Source: Myrica gale
Taxonomy: Eukaryota; Streptophyta; Magnoliopsida; Fagales; Myricaceae
Assembly: GCA_963930655.1 (NCBI GenBank)
Contig: OZ005600.1
Coordinates: 1,987,501-2,051,500, forward strand
Direction of reading: 5' to 3'
DNA length: 64,000 bases
The position numbers and the translations under genes are program-made. The notes beneath the pieces are model-generated. The model was not told the origin of the DNA. It saw only the letters and a program-made list of their open reading frames with translations, and ran no database searches. Position 1 is the stretch's first letter. Each line of letters begins with the position of its first letter. This document shows positions 1 through 12,295 of this stretch, piece after piece.

Positions 1-3
1 CGT

Positions 4-389
4 TAGAGCTGCACGACCGGAAATTCGGTCCGATTTTCGGACCCGACCAGATTTCCGGTTGTGCTTATATGGAGGACTGGTCCAGTCAAATGCGGTCCGG
101 ACCGGTTTCATTTGTTTTTCATTTTTAAAAAATTTTTAAGGGTTAATTTCGAAGGGGGAAGAACACATAAAAATGTAGAGTTTTAGTTTAGGTTAAAACT
201 AAACTTTTTAAGTTTGTAATTTGTATTAAAAAATATAAATTTTTATTTATATTAATAAATTTGGTCTGGTCTGAACCGGTTTGTCAAAAGGTATGGACCG
301 GACCAAATTTATATAAACAAGACCGGACCGGACCGCAAAATCGGTCCGATTTTGCAGTATGGTCCGCGGTCCGATTTTGTTCAGCCCTA
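4..389. mobile_element. Non-autonomous hAT-like element (MITE)
   Basis: The left end reads tagagctg and the right end agcccta, so the termini are imperfect inverted repeats of the TAGGGCT type. Subterminal regions are packed with ggtccg/cggacc motifs and the centre is AT-rich. The interior, including a stretch around 120-250, matches the element at 63090-63404 in the same orientation, and that copy has a perfect 8-bp target duplication. The window edge cuts off the left flank, so this copy's target duplication cannot be checked. There is no transposase. Confidence 0.6.
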
Positions 390-1448
390 GTCCACACCCT
401 CATCTCTATGGTTCAGTGAAAGAAACTGGGCCTGCCATAAATATGGGATTTTGTACAATTATTCATTTTCGATTTCAGCTAAAGCTTACAACTTCGTATC
501 CTCAACTCTGGATTAGTATAAGTTGCAATTTTCTGGCAAAAATGTATAGTGTAATTTATAGAGAAATAGACAATATATATATTCCATTTTAGGGTGTCTG
601 TTGTTGAAATTTTACATTGATAAAATTTTATAATGTAATTTATAGAGAAATAGACATAATAAATAAATTTTATTATAGGATTTATGTTGTCGAAATTTTA
701 CATAGATGACTATTAAATAGTATAAAATCTAATTATTGTATTTATCTCTGAGCACTCACAATCATAATATTGTTCTCATTGCATCGAGCGAGGGACAAAA
801 AAAGGTGTAGCTTCTAACTGCACATGATTACTTAAAACACTGATTTAATTCATTTTAAACTCCACCAATAACTGTGGAGGTTTTTTTCTAGAAAATACTA
901 TAGTACCTGAAAAAATCACCATGGTCTCCAAATTATTTTAGAAAAATAGAAACGAAACAAAATTTTAATTTAAAATTCCATGGGTACTTGCACCGCTGGC
1001 TGCATTTTTTTTTAAAAAGAATATATAATATTGCAGGCTTTGAATCATATTTCTTTACTTAGAAAAAAAAGAATCATATTTCTTTAACAAATAATGACTT
1101 TCATATATAAAAAAAAAAAACTATCGTAAAAGCGTCATTTAATAATTGTGAAACAATTTAGAAAGTACAGGACCTTTAGACAGTTGTTAAAACTATTTAT
1201 GAAGGCACTTCGATGGCGAAGCTGTAATTCAGAAAGACACGATGGGCAAAATCGTTCACCGCGGGTATTGAGTAACAAACAACAAATCTTGTGTGGGCTA
1301 AGATGAAGGATATAAGAAAGACAGAAAGGAAAAGATTCGGAGAAGCCGTGACAGCAGCCCGTGGAGCGATAGCTAACAAACACAGAAAATAGAGAGAGAG
1401 AGCCAAGGAGAAATCTCTTCGGCTAAGGACTCTCATATCTCAAAGTTC
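390..1448. other. AT-rich intergenic region and 5' flank of the DUF760 gene
   Basis: I see no gene here. A unit of about 85 bp is duplicated in tandem with divergence at roughly 543-625 and 628-710, sharing gtaatttatagagaaatag. A diverged relative of it lies near 58840-58960, so it is a dispersed repeat. The last 70 bp before the start codon at 1449 contain a short ga-repeat of the kind common in plant 5' leaders. Confidence 0.5.
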
Positions 1449-4400
1449 ATGGCCGCCTCAGCTGCTCGAGCTTCCATCCTCTCTCGGTTCTCCGATCTGT
1501 CGTTCAAGCCCCTCCACCCTTCCCAACCACCACCCTCCCTCTCTCTCTTTTCCCGCCACCTACTCGCCGCGAGAAAACGACGTTCCGTCTCGCAGGCCTT
1601 CTCTGTCAGCTGCCTGATCTCCGGTGTGGATGGCGGCGGGGTCTCCGACGACTTCGTTTCGACGCTTAAGTCCGGCTTCGACCGTGGATTCTCAGTAATT
1701 GCGAACATGCTGAAGCGAATCGAACCCCTGGACACCTCCGTTATCTCCAAGGGTGTCTCTGATCCCGCGAAGGACTCCATGAAGCAGACCATTTCCACCA
1801 TGCTAGGCTTGCTCCCATCCGACCAATTCTCCGTCACCGTTAGAGTTTCCAAAGGCCCCCTCCATTGCCTCCTCGTCTCCTCCATCATAACTGGGTACCG
1901 AGCAACACTCTCTTTCCTATCGACTTCTATATAGTTCAGAAAACACTTCTTCAACACTCTTTTACTTGTTATCAGAAAAAAAAAAATCATAAAAATTTGT
2001 ATTGGTGTTAGGTATACGCTGTGGAACGCGGAGTATCGGATGTCATTGGCGAGGAACTTCGAGATTTCTACTGAAAGTTCGAAGAATAGGTCGAATTGTC
2101 CGGAGGAGCTCGAGGTTTCGGAGGAGGAGAACGAGTGTGAGGAGCATAGGGATAGCGGTATGAGTATGGAGGGTTTGGAGAAAGGAGGGCCTCAGATTTT
2201 CGATGATTTGTCGCCTGAAGCCTTGAATTACATTCAAAGATTGCGGTCGGAGTTGTCTGATGTAAAGGAGGTCAGTGATTGCTCTGTATTTCACTTCATT
2301 TGAGGATTATTGGTAAATTCGGATGCTTGACTGAATGGGGAATCTTAGAAACACTTAGTCCAAGTTTTTGATGGTTAGGATAGCATTTCTTAGGTGTACT
2401 TTCCCTTCTTTTGGAAGCTGAAAATTCCTTGGGATTTTTAGTCCGAAGGTAAGCTTTTACTTGTGTTCAAACCCTAGGTGAACAAGGCCATAGAGGTCTC
2501 TCCATTTTCAGGTTTGGAAGTTCGCATTTCCTGTGTTTCTCCCCAATGAAAGACTCTCTTTTGTTTGCCCTTGATTTACTTCATGGAAGTTGTCCTTTCC
2601 CATTCTCTCGTAGTTGGGAAAAACTGAATTATAATGTTGCCATTTTGATTAAACTTGAGTTGATATATTTGTTTTTTTCTTTTACCTGCATCTATTAAGG
2701 ATTGTCATGAACATTCTGTTGGAAGAGGTGCATGTTCTGTCTGGACAAAAGATGCTTGATTAAAAAAGCCACAATTGAATTCGCTGGAGTCTCCATTTTG
2801 TTTCAATTAATGTTTTTAATATCTGGAGTCATTGAACTCATGTAGCCCTTTTTTTGATAACCCAGGAGCTCCCAAGGTCGGGCCACTTCGTGTCCGGCCC
2901 TACAAGCCAACCTAGGGGCATGTGTCAGGACCCCACCCAACACACCCCAGATAAGTCAGATGCGATAATGACGGTGTTGGGGCTCGAACTTGGGACATGA
3001 GAGAACCCAAGCCGTTGCCTTACCACCAGGCCAAACCCCTGGGGTCAATTAGCTCATGTGAGAACTCATGTAGCTCTTATACACAGTATCCAAACAATCC
3101 AATATAGAGTGTGTCAAGGTTATGTTGTTCATCATTGGTCTTCCAGATTGTGTATATTGCTGGTCAATTAACTGTGCAGCAGGATGCGGGTTTGAATTCT
3201 CAGCAAATTGCTCTCGAATCCCTAAAATCTTTATATTCATTTTACTTGAGGCAAAAGAGAAGCCATACAGTGGTTCTTTCGTGCAATGCTTAATGGGCTT
3301 AATGTGTAATAAATTAAGATTTCATTACGCAATCTTGAAAGAAAATCTGGTGATTGGATCTTGAACTCCTTATTTTCTATCTATTCATTCTCTGTAGCCA
3401 GCTTGACTTTCCAGTTGCATTTGCTGACAGCTCAAACGGTTGCCTTTTCTCAATGATTACTTTCGATGTAGTTTTGAAGCTTTACCAAAGAAATTTGTTG
3501 ACCATGCACTTTGCGGTTACAATCCATTCTCTGATCGATAGTCCTTCGACCCATGCACAAACTGTGAAGTGCAACTTGCAGACTATGCTTCATGTGAACT
3601 TCTTGAGATTTGTTATCTGCTATTTCCAGTTAATCAAAAAAGCTTTTTCTTCCACTCAATTCATTTTAACCAGCCATTGGAGAGATATGAGCTTTATAAG
3701 AAGAAGATTGTAACATATTATCATTTGCTTTACTTCATGCTTTGGTGCCACGGTGCTTGATATTCCTCGACTTTAAGCTTGTTGGTGTATAATGTTTCAG
3801 GAACTTAATGCCCAGAAGCAGGAAAATTTACAAATAGAATATGGCAGAGGAAATAGGAACAATTTGTTAGAGTACCTGCGATCCTTAGATCCTGATATGG
3901 TAATGATCTAAAATTTCCCTGCTAATAGTGTTACTTCCCCTCAGTTTTTTAGCCTCAGCTATATCTCAAGTGTCATTTTTCTTTTGTAATTGATTTATTT
4001 AAACAGGTGACTGAACTATCTAGTCCGTCTTCATTAGAAGTTGAAGAAATTATTCGAAAACTTGTTCAGAACGTATTGCGTCGATTCTTCAAAGACGAGA
4101 GGACAAGTGATTTTATGAGAGATTCAGTCAAGGGAAGTACCGAGAACCACCTAGATGGTGATGATGAGTTTTGCAGTACTGTAGGCACTTCCCGTGATTA
4201 CCTAGCAAAGCTGCTTTTCTGGTTAGTATTTGTCATTCTCTTTATAAATTGCCTTTTCACTGGCTTTTCTGCAAGTATTTTGAATGAATCACTTCTTCTC
4301 ACTGATCGTATATGAACACAGAGAATACACACCTGACACGTCCACACACACACACGCACCTATGAAGCTTCCCTTGTGTAGTAGCCAGTGAAGGCTCCTC

Positions 4401-4542
4401 CTGTCTTGTTCGCTTGATTAATTCCCATATGGTGTCACGTACTAAGTTTCACTCTTTGGCTAACAGGTGTATGCTGTTGGGTCATCACTTAAGAGGCTTG
4501 GAGAACAGGTTGCATTTGACTTGTGTTGTTGGATTGTTGTGA
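1449..4542 (+). CDS. Plastid-targeted DUF760 family protein, 5 exons
   Basis: Coding exons are 1449-1894, 2012-2270, 3801-3899, 4007-4221 and 4467-4542, all with GT-AG introns and in frame, giving 364 aa. The N-terminus is rich in Ala, Ser and Arg with few acidic residues, as in a chloroplast transit peptide. The first conserved block, around residues 75-165, runs from VSTLKSGFDRGF through WNAEYRMSL. A second, C-terminal block contains LVQNVLRRFF and ends in LLFWCMLLGHHLRGLE. These match, from memory, the plant DUF760 proteins described as seed-maturation-like (At1g63610/At5g14970 type). The biochemical role is unknown. An acidic linker (residues about 165-195) separates the blocks. Intron 2 is 1.5 kb long and hosts a SINE. 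The start is the first ATG after a ga-rich leader. Confidence 0.8.
2847..3061 (-). mobile_element. tRNA-derived SINE inside intron 2 of the DUF760 gene
   Basis: Read on the minus strand it has an A-box-like segment (ggcctggtggtaagg) and a B-box-like segment (aagttcgagcccc) about 45 bp later, the spacing of a Pol III promoter. It ends in a short A-rich tail. A perfect 13-bp target duplication, gaactcatgtagc, flanks it at 2834-2846 and 3062-3074. It is antisense to the host gene and lies well away from both splice sites. Confidence 0.85.
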
Positions 4543-5258
4543 ATAGAAGAAACCGGGAGAAATGTACATTCTTTTCTTCTTTTTGTTATGTTCTGTTATA
4601 TTTTTTCCCCCTATCAATATTTAGGTTATTGTTCAAGTGAAAACCATGTGAGAGTATCACATTTAGTTCTTGCTTTCACTTTCAACTCATTTTGCCGACT
4701 TGCTATCAGATGTAGCGAAACTCTTCTCATGGTGTATAGAAACCAGGGGGCGTGGCAAGAAGCCAAGGGCCTGACGAACGCAATCGACTCACATTCTTGC
4801 GTTTGTTTCATATTTCCTTAATAAACGCATGCGAGCCCTATCTTGTTTGTTATTTTTCAACCCTACCTACCTTCTTCATGCACTTCTTTGAAACTACTGT
4901 CCAGAAGCCATCGCGTTAATGACATGAAGAATGCGAGTCACAGTTCCGCGTACGCATATGAATGCCCTCAGTTCTTGTATTTTGCACCGGCCTGTCGAGG
5001 AAGGTTGAGGCGGTAGTCTGTTTTTAACCCCAGGATGCGTGCAAAATAGCAATGCATTGAGCTAGAACTAGTGTGTTATTTTACTTTTCAGTTGTGCTCA
5101 ACCCGGACGGGTTATGGATTATTAAGACCGAGAAATCGAAGATAGGGGATGAGGTTCTTCTTAAGATTTTTCCAAACGGGTGGGCTCAAAACTTCGGGAA
5201 GAGAACCTCCACCAGAGTGCCAAATTTGTTTACCCGACAAGGAAGGCTGCCTTGCTTT
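4543..5258. other. 3' flank of the DUF760 gene, no gene seen
   Basis: This holds the probable 3' UTR of the upstream gene, with an aataaa signal near 4820, followed by unassigned sequence. Short reading frames are present but none has a recognisable domain or a conserved splice structure. Confidence 0.4.
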
Positions 5259-6046
5259 TTTTTTTTTTCTAGATCATGGTCCAAAAACAGGACCCGAATA
5301 CAAACTGACCAGGTCGAATACAACCGGCGGGATCCTAAAAGGATCAGATAAAGCCACTATATGCTCCATGCAACGCAGTGGGAGCGGTGACCGGACATAG
5401 TAGACAAATCTACCAGACCTAAGTTAGCCATTAATGACAGCACCACAACCTGATACAGAAGCCCAATCAAGGGCGGACAAGATCCAGAACGGATCGGAAA
5501 ACCCCAAGGAGCCGGATACAACTAACAGCAAAACAAGCACCGGTCAAGAACACACCGGCCAAGAACACAACCAACAGCAAAACAACGAAACCAACAGTAA
5601 TACAACAGAACCAACAGCAAAGCAAAAGAAAAAAACCAACAACCGAAATCTACAAAAACACCAGGCGAGCGGAATAACCATACGCTGAAGTCCCACGCAT
5701 CCTCGGAAAGCCGCCGATGGAAGCTGGACCAGAGCAGCAGCGGTCGCCTGGAGGAGCAGAAGACATTTATCAAGGGGGTGGCCACCGGTGAGACACAGGA
5801 GCACCGAGATCTAGTCTTCAAGATTCCGAGCCAAAAAAGACATAGAGAAGGAGGGGAAGAAGAAGAAGATCGGAGGAGAGGGAATAGAGATGGTGGAGAA
5901 AGGGGAGGAGGGCGGCGGGAAGAGCCGGAGCTCCTCCCGCCGCCGGAAAACAAGGGAAAAAGGGGCTGCTAGGGCTAGGGGATGAAAGTTCTAGAGAGAG
6001 GGAAGAGCCTCTCTCTCTCTCTCTAGAACGGGTCTTCGGAGTCGCG
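5259..6046 (-). mobile_element. Non-autonomous LINE-type retroposon with poly(A) tail
   Basis: On the minus strand the element begins with a ct-microsatellite and a GC-rich leader (about 5800-6040) and ends in a poly(A) run (a T run on the plus strand at about 5256-5268). An 11-bp target duplication, tgccttgcttt, flanks it at 5248-5258 and 6047-6057. A pure A tail plus a target duplication is the mark of LINE-driven target-primed insertion. No reverse transcriptase, endonuclease or RNase H reading frame is present. It looks like LINE 5' and 3' untranslated parts joined by an internal deletion. A processed copy of an unknown transcript is the alternative. Confidence 0.7.
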
Positions 6047-6263
6047 TGCCTTGCTTTCAATTGTAAATTTATTCTTTCATTTCCATCAATGACTGCCAAA
6101 TTTGTTCTCTACCTACCGAAAACGATGAGGAAAAAAATAACACGATTTTCAATGTCCACCGAGTTTTTTTTTTCTCTATTCAATTTCCACCGAGTTTGAT
6201 GCTTCTCATATACACAAAAGAATCTTGTACGTAGAAGGAATTAAAGAATGGATAGTTTCTGTG

Positions 6264-7409
6264 CTAAGACATATAAGTTACGGTTATCTTTGTTGTTCTG
6301 TGATGGCGATGATGAGGATGGTCATGGGGTTTGTAGAGATCATAAGGAGCCCATAGATAATCAACTGGGCATGGTGTCCTCCCATCAAGCCTTGCCCATG
6401 GCTTCCCCTTTCCGCTCCAGTGCATCAAACTCACTGGACCTGGATGCAAAGACCGACAAGTAGCCACCAAATTGTCCCCTCCTAGACCATGCTGGTTCCA
6501 TCTATGATCAATGGCCTCAACATCTCCGCCGAAAACCAACAAAAAAGGAGGAAGCGATCCCAGTTCATAAATCCTCCTCTCTATCTGAATTTCCATCCAT
6601 TTCTCAATTTTTCTTGTGTAGTCGCCCTGTCTCCATCTGACCAAATCCACCACCATCACGCCCGTGTTGAAATAACAAGGTCTTTTCCCTTCAAGAGCCT
6701 TGGAAAACTCCGGATCGGACCAGAACTCGTCAGAGAAGTACTTGGTGAAGTTCGCATGACAATATTCCGGCGCTCCAATTGCTCTTGACCCAGTTAGAGA
6801 AACACTCCACAGCTTCTGAACGTCGTCGACCACAATGACATCGGAGTCTAGGTAGATTACACGTTCAACACAGGGCTCAAGCATATCAGCTAAGTAGCTT
6901 CTTGCGTAGTTTAACGGATTATCAAGAGCCTGACGAATCGAAGATGATATCAGATTATTCACAATACTACCCTTAAAGGTGTAAACTTTGGATCTCAGCG
7001 AAGGGAACGTGGACCGGATCGTCTGAGAAAGCTCCGGTACATTCACCGAGCTGGAATCAGAGGCGATGAAGTGGAAGAATATATTTTCAGGGCAAGAAGT
7101 GTGCTTGAGAACCGAATGGACAGCTGCAATAGAGCCCCTAATGTACTCCAAGTCAATAGTCATCGCGATGTGAACAAGTGAAGGCTCACATTCAAATAGC
7201 ATACTCTTTCTCGCAAAGACACTGCATCTGGGGCCATTTAGGTACTCCGGTGCCTCTGAGAAATGCATAAACCTGCCAAATTCATCGTGTACTTCATCGC
7301 CATCGCATGCCGGCTTGTTAGGACATGATCGAATTGCATTGCCAGGGGATAAAAGCGCAAAAACCAGAACGGTCGCAGCAAAAATATTTCTAGAAAGAAA
7401 CATAATCAA
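6264..7409 (-). CDS. GATL: Galacturonosyltransferase-like (GATL) GT8 glycosyltransferase
   Basis: A single uninterrupted frame of 381 aa, as expected for the intronless GATL family (usually about 340-390 aa). Residues 6-22 form a hydrophobic N-terminal signal or anchor that would direct it to the Golgi. The GT8 donor site shows YLDSD (DxD at 188-190), which coordinates the metal and UDP-sugar, and the C-terminal HWSGKGKPW (330-338) carries the HxxGxxK-type motif. [11 protein letters not shown] and [12 protein letters not shown] are further family landmarks. GATL proteins are retaining glycosyltransferases linked to pectin and xylan matrix synthesis in the cell wall; the exact acceptor cannot be read from sequence. 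The tail is His-rich (362-370). ATG codons lie at residues 1 and 3; I chose the first. It is transcribed away from the neighbouring RING gene's 3' end. Confidence 0.95.
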   Translation of the reverse strand: MIMFLSRNIFAATVLVFALLSPGNAIRSCPNKPACDGDEVHDEFGRFMHFSEAPEYLNGPRCSVFARKSMLFECEPSLVHIAMTIDLEYIRGSIAAVHSVLKHTSCPENIFFHFIASDSSSVNVPELSQTIRSTFPSLRSKVYTFKGSIVNNLISSSIRQALDNPLNYARSYLADMLEPCVERVIYLDSDVIVVDDVQKLWSVSLTGSRAIGAPEYCHANFTKYFSDEFWSDPEFSKALEGKRPCYFNTGVMVVDLVRWRQGDYTRKIEKWMEIQIERRIYELGSLPPFLLVFGGDVEAIDHRWNQHGLGGDNLVATCRSLHPGPVSLMHWSGKGKPWARLDGRTPCPVDYLWAPYDLYKPHDHPHHRHHRTTKITVTYMS

Positions 7410-9147
7410 ATAATCTCAGATGGGTTGCTAGATCTCTTCTGAAGCAATTTCAGCCCTATGAAGACCTAAAATAGACAACGGGTGAAATGGAAGGGAGAAG
7501 AAAAGAGGAACCGGCAATGATGGAAGAGTAAAAGAAACTGGGAAATTGTCAATAGAAAGCCGAACACGTCTCGTCACATATATAACAGAAGCGGAACACG
7601 GCAATGATGGAAGAATGCTGGCTAGTGGCTTGACGGGTTTGAATGGGTGGTGGCTTCGAATTTTCTTCTTCAGCTCTGCATTTGGCGTTTATTTATTTTC
7701 AACTTGGGGAAGCTTCCAGGAGCGGTCGCTCGTCTTTCAGCGAATGTGACCATGTGCTCTGAATAGATTCCGTATTCCCCATGTACGCGTTATTTACCTG
7801 CCCTCTAAATCATTATTATAACAGGCAAGTGACCACGTGCTTTGAACAAAACTTATTACGCTCTCCTCTTTATGGTTGTGTTTGTCCGGTAATATTTTTG
7901 GTATGGGAATACGTGCTGGTATTGGGTTTAGTGAAAAGGTGAAGAGATGTAATTTTTTATATTTTTTTATGAGAGCGAGAGAGATTATATTAGAGTATTT
8001 TATTAGGAGAGATATAAAATTTTGGAGAAAATTTTGGTTGCAAACGCAGCCTATATTGGCTCTCTCTCTCTATATATATATATATAATCGCATGAATTTA
8101 TACAAGGGATTATTTAACAGATTTATAAAACTTTTCTTTTTGGGCAAATGTATTTTGGTCACATTAGTTGACAACGTATGCAGCTGTGTCGTGGAGTCTT
8201 GTCTTCCCATTTTTTGGTCGGATAGACAATGTTCCTTGCACCTATTCGCCACATGTTTTATGGTCGTCATCTCCTTTAGTTTAAGCAAAAACTAAGGAGA
8301 ATCATTTCGAACTTGACTTATTAGCTGCTGCGTTCCGTTCACATGGAATCAAGCATCCCCAGTGCCCCCTTTTTTGGTTCTTTTTCTATAGAAAATTTCT
8401 TTTCTAAGAAAATACCTCGTCCGATATCAGGTTGTCTAAAATGTCACGGACGTTGAATAGCATTGCCTGGCAATAAGATGTAATGTTTGAGTCGGACAAT
8501 TACCTCGATCTGCATGCTCCTCAACAATAAGATCTGATTCAAGCAAGACAAGATAACATGCACAAAGTTGAAAACTTCATCCATTTAGAAAACATAATTA
8601 CAGACATGAAGATGAAGAATTAGACAAATGGATAATGACCTTTTACATCCAATCAGCAATTTCAGTTTATCGTAGATACGATTTTTCTCTACTCTTTATA
8701 ATCTTCTAATAAGTGCAGCCCCCTCCTGCACCATTTAGAACATGAGAAAACAAAACATCCAAAAATGAAAGAATTGCGAGTTACAACCATCAATGTCATA
8801 TCATGTTTTATGACCAAAAGCCTTCTTTTAACTCAGAACTCGAGCGTAGGAGAAGTAAATCCAATCTAGTATACTTGATCTCTATATTTTCAACGTCTAT
8901 ACCGCACCATGCATTCACATAAATGCATATAGTTCCCACATCAACGTAGACAAAACCGCATACAGGTAAAAAAACATTCCATACAAGTGCAGTTCAGTTC
9001 TTGGAATGCTGTGAAACCCTATGAAAAAACTCGCACCTTCCTAAACAAGAATTGCGGTTCTAGAATTTTAAAAACAAAAAATATAACTGTCGTGAGAGAG
9101 AGAGGGAGAGAGCATTTACATTGTATTCAAAGAATAGACCCGATCTT
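7410..9147. other. Intergenic region between GATL and the RING gene
   Basis: This contains the GATL promoter and 5' leader on the left and the 3' UTR of the minus-strand RING gene on the right. A ct/ta microsatellite occupies about 8059-8090. I see no gene or complete mobile element. Confidence 0.45.
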
Positions 9148-11246
9148 CTAAGACCTAGAACTCATGCTGCAAGAACGAGAAACTCGGAAAGGAACTATCA
9201 ACCCCTCAGTGAAGCAGAAATCAGCATTTATGTGATCATACTGCTTCCTGCAGCCCGGGCATCGCCCATCTGCCTCAAGAATCCTCTTGTGACAGAAGAG
9301 GCAAAGTCGAAATCCACAAGAACATGGCAGAAAGCTAGAGTCTGTCACATCCAAATCCTCATAGCAGATAGGACATGGAGAAGGCTGGGACATGATGCTT
9401 TTCCATGCCCACGTGATGGTACTATGGCCACAATGCCAGTCTGAAGTCATTGGAAAACTGTTCTGCTTGGAGAGAGTGGGTAGACTCTGTGGACGGAAAG
9501 TGTCATCAGCTCTCCACGCTCGACAATTCACACGTGATTCGGATACCACTTCCTTGCTTTCTTTTTTCAACAAGTCCACTCCAGGATCATTGCTAGGTAC
9601 TCCATTGCTCCCACATTCAAGCCTAGTTTCGGGGTTTTCAGGAAGCTTTGAAATGGAGTTATGCTGATTATCATCTGCATTCAAAGCGTCTGCAACAGCC
9701 TCCCAGTCATCCAGACACCCATCATCCTCTACTTCCTCACTGATGCTTCCAGAGCAACAACCACTGCTCACACTACTGCTGCTGCTTCCACCAAGACCCT
9801 TCCTTGAATCATGATTATCCAAACTGCTTCCAATTGGGCCATTAATCTGGGACTCCAAATCACCATCATGGATGCCGGATCGCTCATTCTCCTCTCCTCT
9901 CGATCCCATTTCCATCTTTTCTGATGATCCATTATGCACATTGGCTATTCGAATGGGTGATGGCTGAGAATCAACGCTCACATTTGAATCCACCTTGCAG
10001 CCCTTGTTCTTGACTGCATTACAACCCCAAGTGACAAGTCCATTATTAATAGACTGAACCATGCAAATGTTAATCAACTTTGCTAAGCCAATCTTTAAAC
10101 CCTACCTTTAAAACATGTCTCCTAAAAATATAAAAGACCAAACATCACTAGTTTCTTTCACATCTAGGATTGAGGTTGTAACCAATGAAAGCAGATAAGA
10201 TTATCAGCTTCACAGGACACTATAACCTCTTTATTTGACAAATAAATGACAAATCCATTTTGTTTAAAATCTACAGTTATGATATTTCCAAATAGCCATC
10301 CTCTCATGTCTAGATTTGGAAAACTGCTTCTTTTTTTTCCCTCTGCAAAAAATTGCCTCTTCACCAGTCAATTTCTGCATTGAAACACGAGACTGATGAA
10401 TTATGTCATCCAGACGACTAAAAAAACAAAACCCCGAAATTTCAAAATCTCTTCATTTTCCTACATATTTTAGCAACCAACCAGTGCAGAAGAGAATTTC
10501 TCACGAATTTCAAAATAGATAGTTCAATTCATGCCACATCAATTCCGTTTACATCCACATAATTGTGCCTCTATCAAATCGTAATTTTGCTTGATGAAAT
10601 ATAAGCGAAGTAAGCTCTCAGAGAGAGGGATAGAGAACGTGTAATTATTCCCTTAACAACTGAGAGACAGCAGAGGGAAAGGGAAATATGAAATGTTCCA
10701 TTCGAAACAAATTTTCCACAAGCAATAGATATTATCGTTCCTCTATTCAAGATTTATGAAGCCATAAAATACGATCTGCTAAGTAATATTTCAGAAACCG
10801 GAAAATTCGAAAGGGGAGAAAGGGAGATCAAAGAAGAACCTTGAGAAAGCCACTGCTCACGTCGAACATCGAGCTTGCTCTGCTTCAGTTTCTTGTTCGT
10901 CTGTCGACACAAATCACAATTAGAATGAGCTCCTACCATTTGAATAAACCAAAAAGAAACGAATATTTGAAACACATTACAAAAGACAAACGCTTAACCT
11001 TCAATTTCTACGCCAAGATACAAAGAAACAAGAAAAAATAAAATGAAACGACATGAAGTCTCAAAAATCCTAAAAATATGATTTTGTTCACAGCATTTTC
11101 TAGGCAACCAAACAGAACATTGCCCAAGTGAGAGAGAGGAGGAGGAGGAGGAGGAGGAGGTTTGCGAAATAGACCCTTTTTTTCTTGCTGAGGTCTTTGG
11201 GAAGAGTCGCAGGGGCAGGAGAGACGATGATTGATTCGGAACCCAT
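9148..11246 (-). CDS. RING-type zinc finger protein (CNOT4-like C4C4 RING), 3 exons
   Basis: Coding exons on the minus strand are 11246-11175, 10900-10840 and 10013-9148, phase-consistent, giving 332 aa. The N-terminus has a basic segment ending KLDVRREQWLSQ that joins across intron 2 to VKNKGCK, a signature of a small plant-specific family. The middle is Ser-, Asp- and Glu-rich and probably disordered. Near the C-terminus (residues 258-303) is a RING with eight cysteines spaced C-x2-C-x13-C-x-C-x4-C-x2-C-x10-C-x2-C. The all-Cys pattern with CPIC resembles the NOT4/CNOT4 RING rather than the usual C3HC4. An E3 ubiquitin-ligase role is likely by family, but no RRM domain is present, so it is not a full NOT4 orthologue. 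A gag-repeat sits just inside intron 1 (about 11132-11160). Confidence 0.85.
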
Positions 11247-11467
11247 GGAATTTGTGGTGAAGGAGAAAAACAATGAACTGGATAGGCAAAAACCCTGATT
11301 TGAGAAATCTGAGAGAAAGAGACAGGAAGATGGAGAGTCTTGAATCGAAATGGAAGTAAATGAACTAATTACAGGAAGAGGGGATAGGGAGGGAGTGGAT
11401 ATCACGAAAGCCCCTCTGTTTCCGCTCTCTCACTCTCCTATTTTTCTTTCGACGCCTAAAAAAAATT

Positions 11468-12295
11468 GGGAAAATTACAGAAATAGTCCATATGGTTACA
11501 TGTTATGACAAATTGTCCCTATGGTTTCAAGTTGAGCGAATTAGTCCTTGTGGTCAGCGAGAGGTTGCAACTTAGTCCTTCCGTCAATCACGTGTCAAGT
11601 CGTGAACAGAGCACACTTACCTGTTAAAAAGTTATCACGTGGATATCGATAAGTTGTTAAATTGCACAAGTGGAACTCATTTAGATTTAAAAACAAAAAA
11701 ACACTCACGTCTGGCAGTCAAATGCCCTAGCCCGAAATCCTCAAATTCGTCTTTCTTTCATTTTCACCCCAAAAAATGCCCTATTCCAAAATCTCGAAAT
11801 CCTACTTTCTTCATATTGGTCCTAAATTAGACAACGTTCATCTTGGATTTCTCCATTTTCCCGATCAAAGAACCACTCCTGGTTGTTGTCGCCATTTTCT
11901 CTCAAACCACCAAACCTCCTCTTCGCTATTTTCTTTCCCCCAAACCATTGAACGTCCCCGAAGACTCCATATGATTCTGACTACCAAAGGAGATTGAATA
12001 TATCGAACCAGCTGAGTACCGGGGGCAGCCAAAGCAAGACGAATTTGAGGATTTCGGGCTAGGGCATTCGACTGCCAAACGTGAGTGTTTTTTATTTTTT
12101 TAAAAATCTAAATGAATTCCAATGTGCAATTTGACAACTCATCGATATCCACGTGGCAACTTTTTGACAGGTAAGCGTGTTCCGTTCACGACTTGACGAG
12201 GGATTGACGGAGGGACTAAGTTGCAACCTCTTGCTGACCACAGGGACCGATTTGTCATAACGTCAAACTACAGAGACTGTTTCCGTACTTTTTCC
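11468..12295. mobile_element. Non-autonomous MULE with about 280-bp inverted arms
   Basis: The left arm (about 11468-11745) and right arm (about 12035-12295) are imperfect inverted repeats; for example ggttgcaacttagtcc and ccctagcccgaaatcctc occur in both arms in opposite orientation. The termini are GGGAAAATTAC on the left and GGAAAAAGTAC, read inward, on the right. The flanks aaaaaaatt and aaaaaaata match at 8 of 9 positions, consistent with the 9-bp duplication made by Mutator-like elements. The 290-bp core has no transposase. It begins 222 bp upstream of the RING gene's start codon. Confidence 0.75.

Noticed and set aside
1433-1990. 185-aa minus-strand frame opposite the DUF760 first exon
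   Set aside because: It is the antisense shadow of a codon-biased exon and crosses the sense intron with no splice logic of its own.
5522-5953. 143-aa Ser/Leu-rich minus-strand frame
   Set aside because: It lies in the GC-rich leader of the LINE-type retroposon and has no domain; composition alone explains the open frame.
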